Part shown: positions 34,355 through 43,019 of the stretch, in pieces
Layout: each line of letters opens with the position of its first letter
Numbering within the stretch: the first letter of the stretch is position 1
Assembly: GCF_008274805.1 (NCBI RefSeq)
Contig: NZ_CP022579.1
Location: 3,224,001-3,288,000, forward strand
Length of the DNA stretch: 64,000 bases
Source: Oryzomicrobium terrae
GTDB taxonomy: Bacteria > Pseudomonadota > Gammaproteobacteria > Burkholderiales > Rhodocyclaceae
Direction of reading: 5' to 3'
Notes under the pieces: model-generated
What the model saw: only the letters and a program-made list of their open reading frames with translations
The model's database searches: none
What the model was told of the DNA's origin: nothing
Made by a program: the position numbers and the translations under genes

Positions 34355-35419
34355 TTACTCGGTGTCCTGGTCGCTCACCCCAGCCGATTCGAAGCTGGCC
34401 ATGTCGTTGAGGAAGGCCACCGCCGCCTTGACCATCGGCCAGGCCAGGGCGGCACCGGTCCCTTCGCCCAGACGCAGGCCCAGGTCGATCAGGGGGCGGG
34501 CGTTGAGTGCCGCCAACTGGGCGGCGTGGCCGGGCTCGGCGGAGCAGTGGCAGAACACGCAGTAGTCGCGCAGCGCCGGCTCCAGGCGAATCGCCGCCAG
34601 GGCGGCGCTGCCGACGATGAAGCCGTCCACCAGCACCACCATGCGCCGCACCGCGGCGGCCAGCATGGCACCGGCCATCTGCACGATCTCGAACCCGCCG
34701 AAGGCCGCCAGCACCTCTAGGGGTGCGTCGCCACCGCCGGCCAGGCGGTGCCGCTCCAATGCAGTGGCGAGCAAGGCCTGCTTGCGTGCCAGGCCGGCAT
34801 CGTCCAGGCCGGTGCCGCGGCCAATGCATTCGGCCAGGGGGGTGCCGGTCAGGCAGTGGGTGATCAGGGAGGCGCTGGCAGTATTGCCGATGCCCATCTC
34901 GCCAAAGCCCACCACGTTGCAGCCCCTGGCCGCCAGGTCGGCGATCACCGCGGCGCCAGCCGCCAGAGCCTCGTCGCGCTGGGCCGGCGTCATGGCCGGG
35001 CCTTCCAGGTAATTGGCGGTGCCCGGGGCGATCTTGGCCGAAACGAAGTCCACCCCGTCGCCGCCGCGGCCGGTGCCAAAGTCATGGGCGACCCCGGCGT
35101 CCACCACGGTCAGGCCCAGGCCGTTGCTGCGGGCAAAAACGTTGATGGCGGCGCCGCCGGCGAGAAAGTTTTCCACCATCTGCCAGGTCACGTCCTGGGG
35201 GTAGGCCGATACGCCAGCCTTGGCTGCGCCATGATCGCCGGCGAACACCGCCACGTGGGGCGCGTTCAGGGCCGGGCTCAAGGTCTGCTGGATCAAGCCG
35301 ATCTGCAGGGCCAGTTCCTCCAGCTGACCAAGGGCGCCAAGAGGCTTGGTCTTGCGGTCGATCTTGGCGCGCAGGGCGGGCACCAGGGTGCGGTCAGGGG
35401 CGTGCAGGGGAGCGGGCAT
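34355..35419 (-). CDS. cobT: Nicotinate-nucleotide-dimethylbenzimidazole phosphoribosyltransferase CobT
   Basis: CobT makes alpha-ribazole phosphate from nicotinate mononucleotide and dimethylbenzimidazole, the lower-ligand step in cobalamin assembly. The 354-residue product has [57 protein letters not shown] and [17 protein letters not shown], the last holding the catalytic Glu. The start is ATG at 35419, 66 bases from the divergent cobU start. I looked for a B12 riboswitch in that gap and saw none. Confidence 0.97.
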   Translation of the reverse strand: MPAPLHAPDRTLVPALRAKIDRKTKPLGALGQLEELALQIGLIQQTLSPALNAPHVAVFAGDHGAAKAGVSAYPQDVTWQMVENFLAGGAAINVFARSNGLGLTVVDAGVAHDFGTGRGGDGVDFVSAKIAPGTANYLEGPAMTPAQRDEALAAGAAVIADLAARGCNVVGFGEMGIGNTASASLITHCLTGTPLAECIGRGTGLDDAGLARKQALLATALERHRLAGGGDAPLEVLAAFGGFEIVQMAGAMLAAAVRRMVVLVDGFIVGSAALAAIRLEPALRDYCVFCHCSAEPGHAAQLAALNARPLIDLGLRLGEGTGAALAWPMVKAAVAFLNDMASFESAGVSDQDTE

Positions 35420-35485
35420 GGCAAGGGTCGAAAGCGGGAAAGACGCGGATTCTACTCTCCGGACCCCGTGCTACCCTGACGCCCC

Positions 35486-36127
35486 ATGACGACCCGCCCC
35501 GCCTTCCCCTCCCCCTTTTCCGCCACTTCGACCCCGGACGCTGCCCCACCGCCGGCCTGGAGCGAACTGGTGGTGGGCGGCGCCCGCTCGGGCAAGAGCG
35601 CCTATGCCGAGAACCTGGCACGGACATGGCAGGCCGCTGCTCCGGGACGGCGCGTGACGGTGGTGGCCACCGCCGAGGCCCGGGACGACGAGATGCGGGC
35701 GCGCATCACCCGTCACCGGGCTATCCGCCCCACCGACTGGCTGGTGGTCGAAGAGCCCCTGGCCCTGGCCGACGCCCTCACCCGCCACGCGGCACCGGAT
35801 AACTGCCTGGTGGTGGATTGCCTGACCCTATGGCTGACCAACCTGCTCTTCCAGGGGCGCGCCGCGGCCCAGGCCGAAGCGGGCCAGGCGGTGGATTGCC
35901 CGCTGTTCACCGGCCAGGTGGATGCCGTACTGGCGGCGCTGCCGACCCTGCCGGGAATGACCGTGCTGGTCTCCAACGAAGTGGGCTGGGGCATCGTGCC
36001 GATGGGCGCGTCCACCCGCCTGTTCACCGACGAACAGGGCCGTCTCAACCAGCGCGTCGCCAGCGTCTGCACGGCCGCCACCCTGGTGGCGGCGGGCTGC
36101 CCCCTGGCCCTCAAACGGCCGGCGTGA
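35486..36127 (+). CDS. cobU: Bifunctional adenosylcobinamide kinase / adenosylcobinamide-phosphate guanylyltransferase
   Basis: CobU phosphorylates adenosylcobinamide and transfers GMP from GTP to give adenosylcobinamide-GDP, the substrate of CobS. A P-loop VVGGARSGKSAYAENLA begins near residue 29, followed by HRAIRPTDWLVVEEPLALAD, DCLTLWLTNLLF and SNEVGWGIVPMG. The ~28 residues before the P-loop are longer than usual and Pro/Ala-rich. It is divergent from cobT-cobS-cobC. The next gene downstream, ppk2, is unrelated to cobalamin. Confidence 0.95.
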   Translation: MTTRPAFPSPFSATSTPDAAPPPAWSELVVGGARSGKSAYAENLARTWQAAAPGRRVTVVATAEARDDEMRARITRHRAIRPTDWLVVEEPLALADALTRHAAPDNCLVVDCLTLWLTNLLFQGRAAAQAEAGQAVDCPLFTGQVDAVLAALPTLPGMTVLVSNEVGWGIVPMGASTRLFTDEQGRLNQRVASVCTAATLVAAGCPLALKRPA

Positions 36128-36272
36128 CGCCCGGCCGGGAGACGCCGGCCAGGTAACGCCAGCCAGGAAAAAACGCACACAAAACACACATTATCACCAG
36201 GGTCTTTCCCAGAAGCGGGGGCTACAATGGCCGGTCACCGTCCTTCACCGAGAAGCCAAGGAGTCTTGCTGC

Positions 36273-37436
36273 ATGGAAGCTGACAACAAGAAGAAAGCCC
36301 CCGCCCCCCGTGCCCGCGCCGCCGCCAAGCCGGCCAAGGCACCCGCCCCGCGCCGCGCCAGTGCCGGCGACATCGCTCCCGGACTGAGCGAGCAGAGCAT
36401 CGAGCGCTTCGAGGTGGGCCAGGCCATCGCCGCCGCCGAGAACGCCAAGGTCAGCGCCGTCAGCGACATCCTCAAGGCCACCGCCCGCCAGACCAACGGC
36501 AAGGTGTCCCAGACCCTGGAAGCGATCCTGGCCGGCGCCTCGCCGGACGACATCGAAGCCCTCAAGGCGACCCTGCTCGCCGCCAACGCCAGCCGCCCGA
36601 CGACCTCTCCCGACGACGAGCTGTCCGAGCACTGGCGCATCGGCGGCTACCCTTACAAGAACCTGATGCTGCGGCGCAACTACGAGCGCCAGAAGTACCG
36701 GCTGCAGGTCGAGCTGCTCAAATTGCAAGCCTGGGTCAAGGAAACCGGCCAGCGCGTGGTGATCCTGTTCGAAGGCCGCGACGCCGCCGGCAAGGGCGGC
36801 GCGATCAAGCGCTTCATGGAGCACCTCAATCCCCGCGGCGCCCGGGTGGTGGCCCTGGAAAAGCCCTCCGAGGTGGAGCGCGGCCAGTGGTACTTTCAGC
36901 GCTACATCGAGCACCTGCCCACCGCTGGCGAGATCGTCCTGTTCGACCGCTCCTGGTACAACCGGGCCGGGGTCGAGCGGGTGATGGGCTTCTGCAACAA
37001 TGACGAATACAACGAGTTCATGCGCCAGACGCCGGAATTCGAGCGCAACCTGGCGCGCAGCGGCATCCACGTCATCAAGTTCTGGTTCTCGGTGAGCCGC
37101 GCCGAGCAGCGCCGCCGCTTCAAGGAACGGGAAACCCACCCGCTCAAGCAGTGGAAGCTCTCCCCCATCGATCTGGCGTCCCTGGACAAGTGGGACGACT
37201 ACACCAAGGCCAAGGAGGCGATGTTCTTCTACACCGACACCGCCGACTCACCCTGGACCGTGGTCAAGTCGGACTGCAAGAAGCGGGCGCGCCTCAACGC
37301 CATGCGCTACGTGCTGCACAAGCTGCCCTACGCCAAGAAGGACCTGGAGCGCATCGGCCCCCTGGACCCGCTCATCGTCGGCCGCGCCAACGTGGTCTAC
37401 GAGAGCGGCGAAAAGGACGGCGCGCCCCTGATCTAA
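36273..37436 (+). CDS. ppk2: Polyphosphate kinase 2 (PPK2)
   Basis: PPK2 enzymes transfer phosphate between polyphosphate and nucleotides. The 387-residue protein has a basic Ala/Pro-rich N-terminal extension (residues 1-30) and a further ~80 residues of unassigned sequence. The catalytic core follows: Walker A ILFEGRDAAGKGGAIKRFM near 166-180, then ERGQWYFQRYIEHLP and VLFDRSWYNRAGVERVM. The conserved WYNRAG and the closing KLPYAKKDLERIGPLDPLI match PPK2 class proteins. AAGGAG lies 10 bases before the ATG, and a TACAAT -10-like hexamer lies at 36223-36228. It is the left boundary gene of the accessory block. Confidence 0.94.
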   Translation: MEADNKKKAPAPRARAAAKPAKAPAPRRASAGDIAPGLSEQSIERFEVGQAIAAAENAKVSAVSDILKATARQTNGKVSQTLEAILAGASPDDIEALKATLLAANASRPTTSPDDELSEHWRIGGYPYKNLMLRRNYERQKYRLQVELLKLQAWVKETGQRVVILFEGRDAAGKGGAIKRFMEHLNPRGARVVALEKPSEVERGQWYFQRYIEHLPTAGEIVLFDRSWYNRAGVERVMGFCNNDEYNEFMRQTPEFERNLARSGIHVIKFWFSVSRAEQRRRFKERETHPLKQWKLSPIDLASLDKWDDYTKAKEAMFFYTDTADSPWTVVKSDCKKRARLNAMRYVLHKLPYAKKDLERIGPLDPLIVGRANVVYESGEKDGAPLI

Positions 37437-37447
37437 CCCGGCGCGCC

Positions 37448-37474
37448 GGGGCGGCCACCGGTCCCGGCCGCCCC
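37448..37474 (+). other. GC hairpin between ppk2 and the RRM gene
   Basis: GGGGCGGCC and GGCCGCCCC form a 9-bp stem around a 9-base loop 12 bases after the ppk2 stop. There is no T-run, so it is more likely a stability or attenuation element in a shared transcript than a full terminator. Confidence 0.3.
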
Positions 37475-37501
37475 CGGCTCCCCGCAACACAAGGAGGTCC
37501 C

Positions 37502-37744
37502 ATGGCCAAACTCTGCCTGGGCGGTTTTTCCGCCGCTGTCAGCTCCGACGACATCCGCGCCGGCCTGGAACGCTACGGCGAGGTGATCGACGTAACCCTG
37601 ATCACCGAGGGCAACCCGGACAAACCCCTGGCCATGGTGGAATTCGCCATGGACCCGATCAGCCTGCACGAACTGGCCAACCGGCTCGACGGGCTGTGGC
37701 ACGACGGCCAGTTCCTGCGCGTGTTCACCATGCTGCGGGACTGA
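37502..37744 (+). CDS. Small RRM-like RNA-binding protein
   Basis: An 80-residue protein resembling a single RNA-recognition motif. An RNP2-like LCLGGFSAAVSSDDIRAG is followed by YGEVIDVTLITEGNPDKPLA and VEFAMDPISLHELANRL, with the RNP1 position partly degenerate. A strong AGGAGGT ribosome site lies seven bases before the ATG. It follows ppk2 by 65 bases on the same strand and may be co-transcribed. Single-RRM proteins of this size occur in betaproteobacteria and cyanobacteria, some linked to cold or stress response; its RNA target is unknown. Confidence 0.75.
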   Translation: MAKLCLGGFSAAVSSDDIRAGLERYGEVIDVTLITEGNPDKPLAMVEFAMDPISLHELANRLDGLWHDGQFLRVFTMLRD

Positions 37745-37896
37745 GGGGGACGAAGGATGTGCGCCTGCATCGATGCCCCGCTTGGCGTGTCGTAGCCGTG
37801 TCGCTTTCCGGACAAGGTGAGCATCAGACCTCAAAATACCGCCCGGCCTCTTCAAAACTTGAATAACCCGCTGATCGCCCCGCCCCCAGTCGCCGC

Positions 37897-40086
37897 TTGA
37901 AACCCATCCTACGCAACACCTTCTCCCTCCCCTGTCCGCCCAGATGGCATGCCTGTTGGCGCACCGCCCTGGCCATGGTCGGCGGTATTGCGCCCGCGGC
38001 GGCAAGCACTGACCCTCCTCTCCTCCCCGAGGTTGTCGTCACCACCGCACTGGCCGCGACCACTGACGATCCTGAGGCGTACACCAGCAGCGCTCCCGTG
38101 TTCATCGCCACCGGGCTCCCCCTTTCCCTGCAGGAAACGCCTCAGCCCGCTACCGTCACCACCCGGCAGCAGATCGACGACCAGCACCTGCGGACCCTGG
38201 AGGACATCGCGCCAGCGGTGCCCGGTCTTGCCCTGTCTCGGGACCAGTTCTATGCGCGGGGCTTTGCGCTGGACACCCTGATGCTGGACGGGCTGAACAC
38301 CACCTTCGACAAGACTGTCGATCTGGCCAACAGCCTGGCGATGTACGAGCGCATCGAAATCGTGCGGGGCGCCGCCGGCCTCGTACAAGGCCCAGGCAAC
38401 CCCTCGGCCACCCTCAACCTGGTACGCAAGCGGCCAACGGCCGACGCCAGGATCAGCCTCACCGGCCACCTCGGCAGCTGGGGCCGCCACGGTGCCACGC
38501 TGGATGTTTCCCGCTCCCTGAACAGCGCCGGCAGCCTGCGGGGTCGCTTCGTTGCCGAACAGCGGGAAGAAGGCAGCTTCCAGCCTACCGTCTCGCGCCG
38601 AAACAGCACCTTCTATGGCATCCTCGAAGCGGATACCGGGCAGCACACCACCCTCAGCCTGGGGGCCTCACGGCAGAGCAGCGCCAACCGCGACACCTGG
38701 GCCGGCATCCCCACGGCGCCCGATGGCAGCGACCTGCACCTGCGCCGCAGCACCTATCTGGGCAACGACTGGGACCACTGGGACCAGTACACCACCACGG
38801 TCTTCGGCCAACTCGAACACCGTCTGGCAAACGGCTGGCGCCTGCGCCTGGACGCGCTGCACAGCCACTCCGCCTTCGACTATCTGGGCACCTACTTGAG
38901 TGGCGGCACCCCCACAGACATGCGCCAAAACCTGGGGCAATACCGCTACACCAATCGCCAGTCCAGTTACGCCCTGTCCAGCAACGGCACCTTCAGCGGC
39001 TTCGGGCGACGGCACGAACTGGCCTTCGGTGCCAGCCAGCGCAACTTCACCGCTGGCGGGCAAGGGCAGACGGTCTTTGACTTCGCCACCGGCATGGACG
39101 TGCGGGCCTGGGACCCGCATCGCATTGCCAAACCGAATCTGGACGCCCTGGCGCCCTACGCCTACCACTACAGCCCAAGCAGCCAGACCGCGCAAAAGGG
39201 GGTTTGGCTGACCACCCACCTGAGCCTGAGCGAGCGCCTGAAATTGGTCCTAGGCGCCCGGCTGGACTGGTACCGCCAACACAGCGTGATCCAGGACAGC
39301 TTTACCTCCCTGCGCACCGACCTGAGCGCCAGCCATCACCTCAGCCGCTACGGCGGCCTAATCCACGACCTGGACGCACACCACAGCCTCTACGCCAGTT
39401 TCGCCGACATCTTCCAGCCCCGCACCCAGCAGGACGTCGCCGGCCGGCTGCTGCCCCCCAGCGCAGGCCAGACCTACGCCACCGGCCTCAAGGGCAGCTA
39501 TTTCGGCGACACCTTGCACGCCGGCGTCCACCTGTTTCAGACCGAGCAGAAAAACCAGCCCGCACTTCTGGACAGCCAGGCCAGCTGCCCCGGCTTCCCC
39601 GTCTCAACCTGTTACCAAGCCAGCGGCCTGGTGCGCAGCCAGGGCGTGGAACTGGAAATTCACGGCGCCCTCACTCCCGCCTGGCAGATCATGGCCAGCC
39701 ATAGCAGCATCCACAGCCGTTATGTGGACGATCCCGTCCGCCAAGGCCAGCGTTTTGAGCCACAGCTACCCGGTCGGCAACTCAAGCTCGCCACCGTCTA
39801 CCGCCTGCCCGGTGGCCAATGGCGCATCGGCGGCAATCTCTACCGCCAAAGCGCGATCTCCAACCAGGGGCACGACGCGTTGACCGGCTTTCACTATCGC
39901 ATGCAGCAGCCCGCCTACACCCTGGCGGGGCTGATGGTCAGCCACCAGCCGACCCGCAACCTGCATCTCCAGCTCAACATCAACAACCTGCTGGACCAAC
40001 GCTACTACCAAAGCATCGAAGCCCCCACGCTCACCTCCTACGGGGCGCCGCGCAACGTGATGCTGACCGCCCATTACCAGCTCTGA
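37897..40086 (+). CDS. TonB-dependent siderophore-type outer-membrane receptor
   Basis: A 729-residue TonB-dependent receptor. A signal peptide is predicted within residues 1-37 and the mature N-terminus holds PEVVVTTALA, a TonB-box-like segment. The plug domain carries QATPATV-like PQPATVTTRQQIDD, YARGFALDTLMLDGL and YERIEIVRGAAGLVQGPGNP, as in FpvA/FhuE siderophore receptors. The rest is a 22-strand-type barrel ending APRNVMLTAHYQL. No signalling (STN) domain precedes the plug. The start is TTG at 37897 because the first in-frame ATG would remove the signal peptide. No Fur box is obvious in the 152 bases upstream. It is followed by a two-component system. Confidence 0.9.
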   Translation: MKPILRNTFSLPCPPRWHACWRTALAMVGGIAPAAASTDPPLLPEVVVTTALAATTDDPEAYTSSAPVFIATGLPLSLQETPQPATVTTRQQIDDQHLRTLEDIAPAVPGLALSRDQFYARGFALDTLMLDGLNTTFDKTVDLANSLAMYERIEIVRGAAGLVQGPGNPSATLNLVRKRPTADARISLTGHLGSWGRHGATLDVSRSLNSAGSLRGRFVAEQREEGSFQPTVSRRNSTFYGILEADTGQHTTLSLGASRQSSANRDTWAGIPTAPDGSDLHLRRSTYLGNDWDHWDQYTTTVFGQLEHRLANGWRLRLDALHSHSAFDYLGTYLSGGTPTDMRQNLGQYRYTNRQSSYALSSNGTFSGFGRRHELAFGASQRNFTAGGQGQTVFDFATGMDVRAWDPHRIAKPNLDALAPYAYHYSPSSQTAQKGVWLTTHLSLSERLKLVLGARLDWYRQHSVIQDSFTSLRTDLSASHHLSRYGGLIHDLDAHHSLYASFADIFQPRTQQDVAGRLLPPSAGQTYATGLKGSYFGDTLHAGVHLFQTEQKNQPALLDSQASCPGFPVSTCYQASGLVRSQGVELEIHGALTPAWQIMASHSSIHSRYVDDPVRQGQRFEPQLPGRQLKLATVYRLPGGQWRIGGNLYRQSAISNQGHDALTGFHYRMQQPAYTLAGLMVSHQPTRNLHLQLNINNLLDQRYYQSIEAPTLTSYGAPRNVMLTAHYQL

Positions 40087-40223
40087 ACATGCGCGCCGTC
40101 TTGACTGGACGCCCCGGGGCTACCCCCAAATACCTGAGTACAGGGATAGGCACGCCCGGCGTCATCATCCATAGTCGGCCCTACTCTCCAGGCTGGCCCT
40201 CCGGCCATTCCACGCTTCAGATC
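40087..40223. promoter_or_regulatory. Intergenic region with small palindromes before the response regulator
   Basis: The 137 bases between the receptor and the regulator contain a perfect palindrome GCCCCGGGGC (40111-40120) and an inverted repeat CCTG-AGTA-CAGG (40133-40144), plus TTGACT at 40101-40106 that resembles a -35 box without a convincing -10. These could be operator sites, but nothing proves it. An ATG at 40089 in frame with the regulator could also extend it through here. Confidence 0.25.
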
Positions 40224-40919
40224 ATGCCCGCCAACGCACAGCCCCCAGCCTCCTCGACCCTGCCCGTCCCCGTGCTGGTCGTGGAGGATGAACCTTTGAT
40301 CCGGCAGCGCCTGGAAATCATCCTCGGCCAGCTCGGCTACACACCGGATGCAGTGCGCTCTGCCGCCTCGCTGGCCCAGGCCCGCCAGCAAATCGCGCAG
40401 CAGCCCGTGGCGCTGGCCTTGGTGGATCTGGGCCTGCCCGATGGCAACGGCATCGACCTCATCGCCGAACTGCGCGCCGCCGACCCGGCCATGGGCATCC
40501 TGGTCATTTCCGCCTGGAGCACCGAAGACGCCATCCTCGCAGCCCTGCGTGCCGGCGCCACCGGCTACGTGCTCAAGGAACGGGACGATCTCGAAGTCAC
40601 CCTCTCCATCCGCAGCGTGCTGCGCGGGGGCGCCCCTATCGACCCCTTCATTGCCCGCCGTCTCATCGCCGAGCTGCAGCGCAACCAGAGCGATCCGGTG
40701 GAAGACGCCAGAACTGCGGACGATACCGCCCTGAGCAGCCGCGAAGGCGAAATTCTCGTCCTGGTCGCCAGCGGCCTGTCCAACCGGGAAATCGCCGCGC
40801 GCCTGTACATCTCGCGTTATACCGTCGAATCCCACGTCAAGAACATCTACCGCAAGCTGGCCGTCTCCTCACGCATCCGGGCCATCAGCGAAGCCCGTGC
40901 CCGGGGATTGCTCGACTGA
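40224..40919 (+). CDS. LuxR/NarL-family response regulator
   Basis: A 231-residue two-component regulator. The receiver domain (about residues 15-130) has VVEDEPLIRQRLEI, phospho-acceptor Asp68 in LALVDLGLPDGNG, and the conserved Lys in GYVLKERDD. The C-terminal LuxR-type helix-turn-helix domain shows LSSREGEILVLVASGLSNRE and IAARLYISRYTVESHVKNIY. The ATG at 40224 starts just before the receiver; an upstream in-frame ATG at 40089 would add 45 unlikely residues. Its stop overlaps the start of the histidine kinase gene by one base (TGATG), so the two are a pair. Confidence 0.92.
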   Translation: MPANAQPPASSTLPVPVLVVEDEPLIRQRLEIILGQLGYTPDAVRSAASLAQARQQIAQQPVALALVDLGLPDGNGIDLIAELRAADPAMGILVISAWSTEDAILAALRAGATGYVLKERDDLEVTLSIRSVLRGGAPIDPFIARRLIAELQRNQSDPVEDARTADDTALSSREGEILVLVASGLSNREIAARLYISRYTVESHVKNIYRKLAVSSRIRAISEARARGLLD

Positions 40920-42850
40920 TGCGCGTCCCGTTGATACGGCATCTGGCCCTGCGGCTGGGACTACTGCTCGTCTGGATGTTCCTGGCGCCATCCGCCCTGG
41001 CCGCCGATAGCACTCCTGGCGCCTGTAAGCCGCGCATCACCAGCGTCATCGCGTTCCGGTACGGTCCGGACGCCCAGCTCATGAGCGACTGGCAACCCGT
41101 CACCCTGCCCGACAACTGGAGCCGGCGCTGGCCCGACTACGACGGCCCTGTCTGGTACCGCATCGACTGGGAACAAGGCTGTTCCAGCCCTGCGGCGCCA
41201 GACCGAAGCGCGAGCCATCGCCCCGTGGCCCTCACCATCGACTCCATCTGCATGGCGGGCGAAGTCTTCATCAACCGCGACCTGATCTGGCGCGACCGCC
41301 ACCTGCGCGAACCCCTCTCCCGCTCCTGGGCCATGCCACGCTACTGGCTGCTGCCGTCGTCGTCGCTCAGCGAGGACGGCGCCAACACCCTGTGGGTACG
41401 CGTCACCGGCGTCGCCGCGCAAAACCCGGGTCTGGGCGTCGTCGAACTGGGTATGCCAAATGAGATGCTCAGCCTGCACGAGCACAACTACTGGCGATCG
41501 CGCACACTGACCATACTCAACATCGCCGTGTCGACAATGCTGGGGGTGATGGCCTTCTTCATCTGGCTACCAAACCGCAAACCCAATCTCTTCGGCTGGT
41601 ATGCCCTCGTCTCCCTGATGTGGGTGATGTTCGCGGCCTACGCGCTCAACACGGAGGCCTGGCCCTTCTCCAGCACCCAGGCCGTGGCCCGGGCCAACAA
41701 CCTGTTCTACATCGCCTTCGTCGCCTGCTTCACCATCTTCACCTGGCGGCTGACCGACTGCCCCCCCTCTACCCGGCGGGAAAACGCCCTGTGGGCATTG
41801 AGCGCAGGCGCCGCCGCGATCATCGTTATCACGCCCGGTTGGACCTGGATGCAGCAGGCCGCCCATTTCTTTACGCTCATTTTCTTCGCCAACACCGTGT
41901 ACCTCGTCTGGCATGCTCGGCGCACCCGGAACCCGGAACACATGATCGTTGCTGCCTGCCTCCTGCTCATGTTCCTGCTCGGCATCCGCGACACTCTCGT
42001 ACTGCACGACGTCATCCACAGCCGTACCTTCTACAGCCACTACACCGGCGCGCTGTTCATGCTCGTGGCTGCCATCATCCTTCGCCTGCGCATGCTGCGC
42101 GACGCCCAGCCCATCGAACGCTTCAACCAGGAGCTGACCGAAGCCGTCAGCCGCGCCTGCACCGACCTCAGCACCACCCTGGAGCACGAACACAGCCGGA
42201 ATCTCGCCAACGTCCAGCTACAAGAACGCCTGCAACTGGCCCGCGATCTCCACGATGGCCTGGGGGGGCAAATCGTGCGCTCCATCATGCTGGTGGAGCA
42301 AACCGACACCCCCCTGAGCAAGCAACGCTTCCTCTCCATGCTCAAGCTGCTGCGCGACGATCTGCGCCAGGTTGTCGATAGCGGCGCCAGCATTGGCACG
42401 ACCGTGCCCGCCACCCCGCTGGAATGGTCCGCGCCGCTGCGCCACCGCTTCGTCAGCTTGTTCGATGAACTCGACATCACGTCGCGATGGCATATCCCCG
42501 CCACCTGGCAAACCCCGCCCAACGCCCTGCAGTGCCTGCTGCTGGCCCGCGTCATCGAAGAAGCGCTCACCAACATCGTCAAACACAGCCAGGCGAGCAA
42601 CGTGCTCGTCAGCCTGGATAGCGCCGCCCCCGCACGCCTCATCCTGCGCATCGAGGACGACGGCATCGGCTTCGACGTACAAGTCATCCAGCGCGCCGGC
42701 CTGGGCATCGGCATGTCCAGCATGCGTGCACGCATGGAACGCATGGGCGGCACCCTCCAGGTCAGTTCACGGCCGGGCGCCACCACCATCCAGGCCACCC
42801 TCTTCCTGGATAGCGGCCTCGCCCCCCTGGCCGATACGCCCCCCGCCTGA
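40919..42850 (+). CDS. Membrane sensor histidine kinase (HisKA_3 type)
   Basis: A 643-residue kinase paired with the preceding regulator. Residues 1-29 are a signal peptide. A periplasmic domain of about 160 residues (WYRIDWE, FINRDLIWRDRHL) resembles a beta-sandwich ligand domain. About seven membrane helices then span ~195-390, a 7TMR-DISM-like layout. The H-box ERLQLARDLHDGLGGQIVRS holds the phospho-His near 445. The ATPase has an N-box EEALTNIVKHSQAS, G1 EDDGIGFD and GLGIGMSSMRARMERMGG. The signal sensed is unknown, but the receptor and secretion genes on either side suggest an extracellular or envelope cue. Confidence 0.9.
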   Translation: MRVPLIRHLALRLGLLLVWMFLAPSALAADSTPGACKPRITSVIAFRYGPDAQLMSDWQPVTLPDNWSRRWPDYDGPVWYRIDWEQGCSSPAAPDRSASHRPVALTIDSICMAGEVFINRDLIWRDRHLREPLSRSWAMPRYWLLPSSSLSEDGANTLWVRVTGVAAQNPGLGVVELGMPNEMLSLHEHNYWRSRTLTILNIAVSTMLGVMAFFIWLPNRKPNLFGWYALVSLMWVMFAAYALNTEAWPFSSTQAVARANNLFYIAFVACFTIFTWRLTDCPPSTRRENALWALSAGAAAIIVITPGWTWMQQAAHFFTLIFFANTVYLVWHARRTRNPEHMIVAACLLLMFLLGIRDTLVLHDVIHSRTFYSHYTGALFMLVAAIILRLRMLRDAQPIERFNQELTEAVSRACTDLSTTLEHEHSRNLANVQLQERLQLARDLHDGLGGQIVRSIMLVEQTDTPLSKQRFLSMLKLLRDDLRQVVDSGASIGTTVPATPLEWSAPLRHRFVSLFDELDITSRWHIPATWQTPPNALQCLLLARVIEEALTNIVKHSQASNVLVSLDSAAPARLILRIEDDGIGFDVQVIQRAGLGIGMSSMRARMERMGGTLQVSSRPGATTIQATLFLDSGLAPLADTPPA

Positions 42851-43019
42851 TCCGGAGCCCCGAAACACTAGCACGGCGGCCATGGCCGGAGCCATGCCAA
42901 AAGAATTCACACCGCCCGGCAAAATCCCCAAACTCAGTGATATTCAATGCCAGGGGAATCCGCTTCAATTCATCGCCTAACGATCTACTCCCCCCGAGGG
43001 GTTAACAGGAATGTCTGCG

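Noticed and set aside
37745-37896. Fur box or B12 riboswitch before the TonB receptor
   Set aside because: No 19-bp Fur-like palindrome and no B12-box sequence could be found by reading either strand.
40089-40223. N-terminal extension of the response regulator from the ATG at 40089
   Set aside because: The 45 added residues have no receiver-domain similarity and the domain begins just after 40224; more likely an untranslated regulatory region.
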